From assembly GCF_934561205.1 (NCBI RefSeq), contig NZ_CAKTFU010000012.1:1-64000 (forward strand): a DNA stretch of 64,000 bases. The letters run 5' to 3'. The notes below the pieces were generated by a model, which worked only from the letters and a program-made list of their open reading frames with translations, was not told the origin of the DNA and made no database searches. Position numbers and translations under genes: made by a program. Below are positions 59,209 through 64,000 of the stretch, piece by piece (position 1 is the stretch's first letter; each line of letters opens with the position of its first letter). Source of the DNA: an uncultured Gemmiger sp. (GTDB lineage: Bacteria > Bacillota > Clostridia > Oscillospirales > Ruminococcaceae).

Positions 59209-59400
59209 GGGAAGGCTGTCGAAAAAACCAACCGGATGATTGCGAACTTTCGGTTGGTTTGTAGGGAACTGACTTTTTCTACAAGCTGTCGGCGAAGCCA
59301 CCTTGTTTATTATCTTTTATCGCTCTCCCTTTTAAGTTAATTGTTGCTGGGCAGATTGCCTGTCTAAATTGCCGTGATATATTTCGAAAGGATTGTCCGC
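59209..59400. repeat. Hairpin and TWTTATC heptads between two genes
   Basis: AAACCAACCG/CGGTTGGTTT hairpin (about 59232-59261) may terminate the sigma operon. CCACCTTG plus heptads TATTATC TTTTATC (59308-59321) belong to the dispersed heptad family. The rest shows nothing recognisable. Confidence 0.6.
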
Positions 59401-59799
59401 ATGAGAAAGAAAATAGCTATCACTATGGCCGTTGCAATCATCGTTCTAACGGTGGTCGTGATTATTTCGAGAGGGAAAATGCCTTATAAAGATTTGAAAG
59501 CCTCCGATATTGTTTCCGCGACAGTCTCTTTCCTTCCGCCCGATGAGACAGTCCAAATTACAGATGTAGAAGAACTTGTTTCATATCTCAGCGAGGTTAC
59601 TATCTATAATGAAGATAATTCATATACCGACTATTGCGGTCAAACGGTCTTGTTCACGCTAACAATGGCTGATGGAACCCAGGAAAAAATTACAGCATTC
59701 AATCCCTTTGTCATAATCAACGGCGTAGGATATAAGGCTAAATACGAACCGTGTGAGAGGCTTAGCCTCTATGCAAATCAATTACTGAGCGCCGGATAA
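59401..59799 (+). CDS. AT-rich orphan with N-terminal membrane anchor
   Basis: 132 residues: basic start MRKK, membrane helix (about 5-23), then an exported domain with SATVSFLPPDETVQITDVEELVSYLSEV and TVLFTLTMADGTQEKITAFNPFVIINGVGYKA, a beta-rich pattern I do not recognise. Start ATG at 59401 with AAAGGA 8 bases upstream. Base use is clearly more AT-rich than all neighbours, so probably a recent arrival. Function unknown. Confidence 0.7.
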   Translation: MRKKIAITMAVAIIVLTVVVIISRGKMPYKDLKASDIVSATVSFLPPDETVQITDVEELVSYLSEVTIYNEDNSYTDYCGQTVLFTLTMADGTQEKITAFNPFVIINGVGYKAKYEPCERLSLYANQLLSAG

Positions 59800-60153
59800 A
59801 AAACATAGTATCGTTGTCAAAGAACAGGCCAAAAACTTTTTTGACTGACAAATTGAAAATTATACGCCACATAACAAAAGTAAGGTGTAACTGAGGCTTG
59901 TTCTTGTTTATTTTCCGGCGAATGAATAAGTCTGCATGGAAGTCGGCTGCCCAAGCAGCAGCAACCATTATCTTTTATCTTTTATCTTTTATCTTTTATC
60001 TATTATCTATTTTGCCCTTTTCCCCGCAAACCACGGCGAAATTGCCCAAAGTCGCAACCGCGCAATTTTTGTCTTGCAATCCCACCCGCTTTGCCGTACA
60101 ATGGAATTGACAAAATACGGGGGTCTGCCCCCCATTGCACGGAGGGTCGTTTT
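59800..60153. repeat. Intergenic region with six tandem heptads
   Basis: 354 bases without a supported gene. Heptads CATTATC, four TTTTATC and TATTATC run in register from 59965 to 60006. The kdgK promoter lies at 60074-60102 and a GGGGG/CCCCCC hairpin near 60118-60132 precedes its ribosome-binding site. Confidence 0.75.
60074..60102 (+). promoter_or_regulatory. Promoter of sugar kinase gene
   Basis: TTGCAA (60074-60079), 17-base spacer, TACAAT (60097-60102), 51 bases before the start codon. Confidence 0.65.
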
Positions 60154-61242
60154 ATGGAACACGCCAATCCCATCTTAATGAACACCACCAGCCCGCAGAA
60201 GTTCATCACCATCGGTGAGGTCATGCTGCGCCTGACCCCGCCCAACTACGAAAAGATCCGCATGACCTCCTCGTTTGAGGCCAGCTACGGCGGCAGCGAG
60301 GCCAACATTGCGCTGGCGCTGGCAAACCTCGGCGTAGATTCGACGTTTTTCAGCGTCGTGCCCAACAACTCTCTGGGCAAAAGCGCCGTGCGCTGGCTGC
60401 GCTGCAACGACGTACACTGCACGCCGATGATCCTTTCCTCCAAGGAGGAAACCCCCAGCCACCGCCTTGGCACCTACTACCTGGAGACCGGCTACGGCAT
60501 CCGTCCCAGCAAGGTCATTTACGACCGTATGCACAGCGCCCTGACCGAGTACGACCTGTCCAAGGTCGATCTGGACGCCCTGTTTGAGGGCTTTGACTGG
60601 CTGCACCTGTCCGGCATCACCCCCGCGCTGAACAAAAATTGTGCAGATTTCATCCTGCGCTGCCTGAAAAAGGCCAAGGAAATGGGTCTGACCGTCAGCT
60701 TTGACGGCAACTTCCGTTCCAGCCTGTGGACGTGGGAGGAAGCCCGCGACTACTGCACGCAGTGCCTGCCCTATGTGGACGTGCTGTTCGGCATTGAGCC
60801 GTACCACCTGTGGAAGGACGAGGACGACCACAGCCAGGGCGACTGGAAGGACGGCGTGCCCCTGCAGCCCAGCTACGAGCAGCAGGACGAGATCTTCCAC
60901 CGTTTTGTGGAGCGCTACCCCAACATCAAGTGCATCGCCCGCCATGTGCGCTACGCCCATTCCGGCAGCGAAAACAGCCTGAAAGCCTTCCTCTGGTACG
61001 AGGATCACACCTTTGAGAGCAAGCTGTTCACCTTTAATATTCTGGACCGCGTGGGCGGCGGCGACGCCTTTGCCAGCGGTTTGATCTACGCCATGATGCA
61101 CAATTACAAGCCCATGGATATGGTCAACTTTGCCGTGGCGTCCAGCGCCATCAAGCACACCATCCACGGCGACGCCAACATTACCGACGACGTGGACAGC
61201 ATCCGCAACCTGATGAACATGAACTACGACATCAAGCGCTGA
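60154..61242 (+). CDS. kdgK: PfkB-family carbohydrate kinase (2-keto-3-deoxygluconate kinase-like)
   Basis: 362 residues. N-terminal ITIGEVMLRLTPP and YGGSEANIALALANLG (substrate glycine motif), SFDGNFRSSLW and catalytic signature DRVGGGDAFASG with the base Asp. The sequence is KdgK-like, phosphorylating 2-keto-3-deoxygluconate in hexuronate breakdown; other sugars cannot be excluded. ATG at 60154 with GGAGGG; the longer frame crosses the leader hairpin. Confidence 0.88.
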   Translation: MEHANPILMNTTSPQKFITIGEVMLRLTPPNYEKIRMTSSFEASYGGSEANIALALANLGVDSTFFSVVPNNSLGKSAVRWLRCNDVHCTPMILSSKEETPSHRLGTYYLETGYGIRPSKVIYDRMHSALTEYDLSKVDLDALFEGFDWLHLSGITPALNKNCADFILRCLKKAKEMGLTVSFDGNFRSSLWTWEEARDYCTQCLPYVDVLFGIEPYHLWKDEDDHSQGDWKDGVPLQPSYEQQDEIFHRFVERYPNIKCIARHVRYAHSGSENSLKAFLWYEDHTFESKLFTFNILDRVGGGDAFASGLIYAMMHNYKPMDMVNFAVASSAIKHTIHGDANITDDVDSIRNLMNMNYDIKR

Positions 61243-61252
61243 TACCAAAATC

Positions 61253-61280
61253 AAGGGGCCGCAAGGCCCCTTTTTGTTTT
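61253..61280 (+). terminator. Terminator of sugar kinase gene
   Basis: AAGGGGCC GCAA GGCCCCTT hairpin followed by TTTG TTTT. Confidence 0.85.
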
Positions 61281-61736
61281 GCTGTTTTTTTGGGGGGCGG
61301 CAGCACCGACAATGCGGGCAATTTGCAGGGGCGGGGCATGCCCCGCCCGCGGCCTTACGGCTGCAACAACGCAACGGGTACTCCGTAGGGGCGGCATAAA
61401 TGCCGCCCGTTGCAGCCGTCCCGGTAATGCGAACTAACGGGCAAACCCCACGGGACGCATATATGCGTCCCCTACAAGCCTGCCGGAAATAAGTGCTTTG
61501 CCTATAACCGCTTGTCATCCGATGGTTCGTAGGGAGGGGTCTTGACCCCTCCTTGTCGTTTTGCGGCTGCCGCCCATTTCCCCGGCGGGGTGGGGTCACC
61601 CCGCCCGCGACCCAATGGCAACACGAAAATTACGGGTCATTCTGTCGTAACGACTTGACTTTTTTTCAACTATGCTTTATAGTTAAATAGGCAACCTTGT
61701 GTTGCAAATTTCTCAATCAGAAAGTGAACCGATTTT
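61281..61736. repeat. Intergenic palindrome cluster C with lysR promoter
   Basis: About 450 bases without a gene. GGCGGGGCATGCCCCGCC (about 61331-61348), GGGCGGCATAAATGCCGCCC (about 61390-61409; one substitution breaks the central symmetry), GGGACGCATATATGCGTCCC (about 61452-61471) and GGGAGGGGTCTTGACCCCTCC (about 61532-61552) repeat members of clusters A, B and D. Confidence 0.85.
61655..61684 (+). promoter_or_regulatory. lysR promoter with dyad operator
   Basis: TTGACT (61655-61660), 17-base spacer, TATAGT (61678-61683). The dyad AACTAT-gcttt-ATAGTT (61668-61684), a T-N11-A-like LysR site, overlaps the -10, suggesting autoregulation. Confidence 0.65.
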
Positions 61737-62600
61737 ATGGATACAGAACGCTGGCAGATTTTATGCAAGGCCATTGATTCGGGCAGCCTGCGCGGTGCCG
61801 CCGAACAGATGGGCTATACCGTTTCGGGCATCAGCCGCAGCGTGGCCACGCTGGAGGCCGAGCTGGGCTTTTCGCTGCTGTACCGCGCCAAGACCGGCGT
61901 AAAACCCACGGCAGAATGTGAAAAACTGATGCCCGCCGTGCGCGAGCTTTTATTTGCGCAGGAACGTGTCGAGCAAACCGCCGCCCGCATCAAAGGGGCC
62001 GAGTACGGCACCATCGTCATCGGCACGGCGTACAGCTGCTACTACCGCTGGATCAGCACCGTCACGCAAGGGTTCCGCCAAAAGCACCCCGGCGTGCAGT
62101 TCTGCATGGTCAACGGCAGCAGTTCGCAGCTGCACGACATGCTGATGCAGCATCGGCTGGATTTCTGCATCATCTCGGCGCGCGAGGGCGGCCACGACTG
62201 GTACCCCCTGTGCAACGACCCGATGATGGCCATGGTCCCTGCGGCGCACCCGCTGGCCAAGCAAAAGACCGTACCGCTGAAAGCCCTGGAAACCGAGCCG
62301 TTCATCGACACCTTTGCCGGGCAGGACAACGACAACGCCCGCATGTTTGAGCGCTGCGGCATCCACCCCAACACCCAGTACCAGAGCATGGACATTGACG
62401 CCACCTACGCCATGGTCGCGGCGGGGCTGGGCATCACGACCAACAACAACGTGAACTGCCGCGCGGGGGACAGTGCCATCCGCTTTTTGCCGCTGGACCC
62501 TCCCCAGACGGTAGAGATCGGCCTGGCCTGCGGCAAAACGATGCCCCCCGCCGGGGAGGCGTTTTTGCAGTACATCCTGCCCCAGCTGCCCAAGGAATAA
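61737..62600 (+). CDS. LysR-family transcriptional regulator
   Basis: 287 residues: N-terminal winged HTH (3-60: ERWQILCKAIDSGSLRGAAEQMGYTVSGISRSVATLEAELGFSLLYR) and a periplasmic-binding-like effector domain (about 90-285). Its target genes are not obvious; the neighbouring kinase is separated by cluster C and its own terminator. Start ATG at 61737 with a weak AAAGTGA site. Confidence 0.9.
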   Translation: MDTERWQILCKAIDSGSLRGAAEQMGYTVSGISRSVATLEAELGFSLLYRAKTGVKPTAECEKLMPAVRELLFAQERVEQTAARIKGAEYGTIVIGTAYSCYYRWISTVTQGFRQKHPGVQFCMVNGSSSQLHDMLMQHRLDFCIISAREGGHDWYPLCNDPMMAMVPAAHPLAKQKTVPLKALETEPFIDTFAGQDNDNARMFERCGIHPNTQYQSMDIDATYAMVAAGLGITTNNNVNCRAGDSAIRFLPLDPPQTVEIGLACGKTMPPAGEAFLQYILPQLPKE

Positions 62601-62607
62601 CAACCAA

Positions 62608-62637
62608 AACACCCTGTGCCACGGCACAGGGTGTTTT
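62608..62637 (+). terminator. Terminator of lysR
   Basis: ACACCCTGTGCC/GGCACAGGGTGT hairpin with ACG loop-side bases, then TTTTT. Confidence 0.85.
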
Positions 62638-62931
62638 TCAGCTTATAGAAAAAGCACATTCCTTGTCTATTGAATATGTAGGGGCGGGGCATGCCCCGCC
62701 CGCGACCCTACACTATAATGAATAGTATGGGGTGGCTTGTAGGGGCGGCATATATGCCGCCCGCCGCAGCCGTCCCGATAATGCGGTATAACGGGTAAAC
62801 CGCACGGGACGCATATATGCGTCCCCTACAAACCTGCCGAAAAAGATGAAGTTTTAGTTTTAATGGACAACTACAAGAGTTTTTCAACAGTCTGACCCTG
62901 TGCCACGGCACAGGGCGTTTTTGCGTACATC
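62638..62931. repeat. Intergenic palindrome cluster D and second terminator hairpin
   Basis: No gene. GGCGGGGCATGCCCCGCC (about 62684-62701), GGGCGGCATATATGCCGCCC (about 62743-62762), GGGACGCATATATGCGTCCC (about 62806-62825), all shared with clusters A-C. The hairpin ACCCTGTGCC/GGCACAGGGCG plus TTTTT (62894-62919) copies the lysR terminator and may end the minus-strand membrane protein gene. Confidence 0.85.
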
Positions 62932-63759
62932 TTACGGTTTGCTTCTTTTTTTGCTGCGTCCTGCCAGCTTCAATCGGCAGCACACCACGGCGGCGGCGGC
63001 CATGGCGGCGGCAACCGCCCCCGCGCACAGCAGGATGGCGGCGGGCAGGGCGGCCACCCAGCAGGCCAGCAGCGGACGGCCGGGGTCGGTTTCGGCCACG
63101 GCAGCCAACCAGGGTTGGGCAGCGGCCACGGCGGACACCACCAGCCCCGCGCCGGCGGTAGCGGCCGCCATGCGCAGCAGCGCGGCGGCCATCGTCACCC
63201 AGCCGGGGGCCAGCAGGTACAGCTCGGCCAAAATGCCCGCCAGCACCAGCGCGCACACCCAGTTAATGACCGCCAACTGGCTGCGGTATTGCAGCACAGC
63301 CCCCAGCGCGGCCGAAAACGGCGTAACCACCGCCGCATTCCAGGCAGCCGAACAGGCCTCCTGCATGCCCAGCCGTTCCGACAGCGTTCCGCTGACGTCC
63401 TGCACCTGCCATTCGTAGGTTTCGGCCAGACCGTCCATGGGGTTTTCTTCCTGCGTTTTGCCGTGCCACAGGGCATCGGCGCGGCGCAGAATACCGTCAG
63501 TGACCGTTTCCACAGTCAAAAGTTCGTCCAGCGGTTCCTCCGGCAGGTCGTAAAAGCGGGCATAGCCGCCGCACTCCTGCCGCAAAAGTTGCTGCACATA
63601 GGCCGTGTAGCCGCTGCTTTGCAGGCAGGCCGCAAAGTGCCCCTGCCGCAGCAGCGTCAGGCTGACCCCTGCCGACACCGCCAGCAGCACGGCGCAGATG
63701 CACCCCACCGCCTGCAGTACAGCCGACAGCAGGTCGGCCTGCTGCCGACGGCGCGTCAT
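62932..63759 (-). CDS. Integral membrane protein linked to sortase, unknown function
   Basis: 275 residues. One N-terminal membrane helix (about 12-35), an external domain (40-150, YTAYVQQLLRQECGGYARFYDLPEEPLDELLTVETV), then four membrane helices to the C-terminus. Resembles DUF1461/TIGR01906-type proteins only in layout. ATG at 63757-63759 overlaps the sortase stop (ATGA), so the pair is co-translated and likely works on the cell surface together. Confidence 0.75.
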   Translation of the reverse strand: MTRRRQQADLLSAVLQAVGCICAVLLAVSAGVSLTLLRQGHFAACLQSSGYTAYVQQLLRQECGGYARFYDLPEEPLDELLTVETVTDGILRRADALWHGKTQEENPMDGLAETYEWQVQDVSGTLSERLGMQEACSAAWNAAVVTPFSAALGAVLQYRSQLAVINWVCALVLAGILAELYLLAPGWVTMAAALLRMAAATAGAGLVVSAVAAAQPWLAAVAETDPGRPLLACWVAALPAAILLCAGAVAAAMAAAAVVCCRLKLAGRSKKRSKP

Positions 63760-64000
63760 GGCTGCACCTCTGCCAGCAAGGGGCCGCTTGTCAGCTTGCC
63801 GTAGACAAAGTAGCGCCAATCCGTATGCGCGACCTGCCCCAGCGGATAGCAGGTGTACAGGATAATATTTTCCGGCGTGGCGGTCAGGTCGTAGGCCGTG
63901 GTATCGGTGGCCAGGGCGGGCTGCATACCCGTGACCTCGTAGTGATAGGTACCGTAGTAGGTTTCAATTTCTATGTCGGCGCCCACCTCAATGCTGCCGA
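63756..64000 (-). CDS. Sortase, partial (N-terminus off right edge)
   Basis: The C-terminal 81 residues are visible: GSIEVGADIEIETYYGTYHYEVTG, then the catalytic Cys in IILYTCYPLG (TLxTC-type motif) and FVYGKL, where the expected Arg is probably in DWRYFVYG. A class of sortase that attaches proteins to the cell wall or builds pili. The frame runs on past 64000; the missing His and signal/membrane anchor lie outside the window. Confidence 0.85.
   Translation of the reverse strand, partial: GSIEVGADIEIETYYGTYHYEVTGMQPALATDTTAYDLTATPENIILYTCYPLGQVAHTDWRYFVYGKLTSGPLLAEVQP

Noticed and set aside
59965..60006. CRISPR array
   Set aside because: The repeated unit is 7 bases with no spacers; no cas genes anywhere in the window.

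Overview
Organism and composition. The right-hand 23 kb (about 40.7-64 kb) is GC-rich chromosomal DNA of a low-redundancy Clostridia genome: glycogen phosphorylase, ZapA, U32 peptidase, dUTPase, Maf, MreB, SpoIIE, CorA, a class of sortase, and short leaderless intergenic gaps packed with palindromes. Gene content and style fit the Oscillospiraceae/Ruminococcaceae (Subdoligranulum/Gemmiger/Faecalibacterium neighbourhood); SpoIIE argues for a spore-forming or formerly spore-forming lineage. The species cannot be fixed from this window.

Left 40.6 kb: integrative conjugative element (ICE) DNA. Two related conjugation modules lie in the same orientation (minus strand). Module 1 (1-7.6 kb, runs off the left edge) reads ParB, DUF4406 protein, C5 DNA methyltransferase, ArdA, PcfB, VirD4, Maff2, TrbL/VirB6-like protein, DNA methyltransferase. 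Module 2 (13.1-40.4 kb) is fuller and resembles the Tn1549/Tn5382 type: replication initiator, PcfB, VirD4, Maff2, TrbL-like protein, MT-A70 methyltransferase, PrgI, VirB4, second methyltransferase, NlpC/P60 cell-wall hydrolase, DUF4315/DUF4366 proteins, TopB, a 1740-codon ArdA/ArdC-type anti-restriction polyprotein, and, on the plus strand, MobC plus relaxase. No integrase or excisionase of either element is visible.

Cargo. Between the modules (7.7-12.6 kb) sits an AT-richer vanG-type glycopeptide-resistance cluster: small HTH protein, vanR, vanS, terminator, vanW, vanZ, vanG ligase. It lacks vanXY and vanT. Behind the relaxase is a second cargo block: AbiEi/AbiEii toxin-antitoxin, a small membrane protein, and an AT-rich caspase-like protease, a candidate defence gene.

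The two operons of module 2 that converge at 18.4 kb (mobC-relaxase-cargo on plus, anti-restriction operon on minus) each begin with the same three-way-junction-like structured leader, in inverted orientation 11.7 kb apart; its middle stem differs in sequence and length but remains base-paired in both, which is the strongest unexplained signal in the window.

Core region layout. SPFH and NfeD-like membrane proteins; GH13 amylase and glycogen phosphorylase (glycogen/maltodextrin breakdown); zapA-U32; dut; maf; mreB; spoIIE; M24 peptidase; Phd/RelE toxin-antitoxin; tRNA-Arg(ACG); corA; ECF sigma factor with membrane partner; an AT-rich orphan; kdgK-like sugar kinase; LysR regulator; a membrane protein and truncated sortase at the edge. 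The four long intergenic gaps carry a composite family of palindromes, and four gaps carry heptanucleotide tandem repeats; neither family appears in the ICE.
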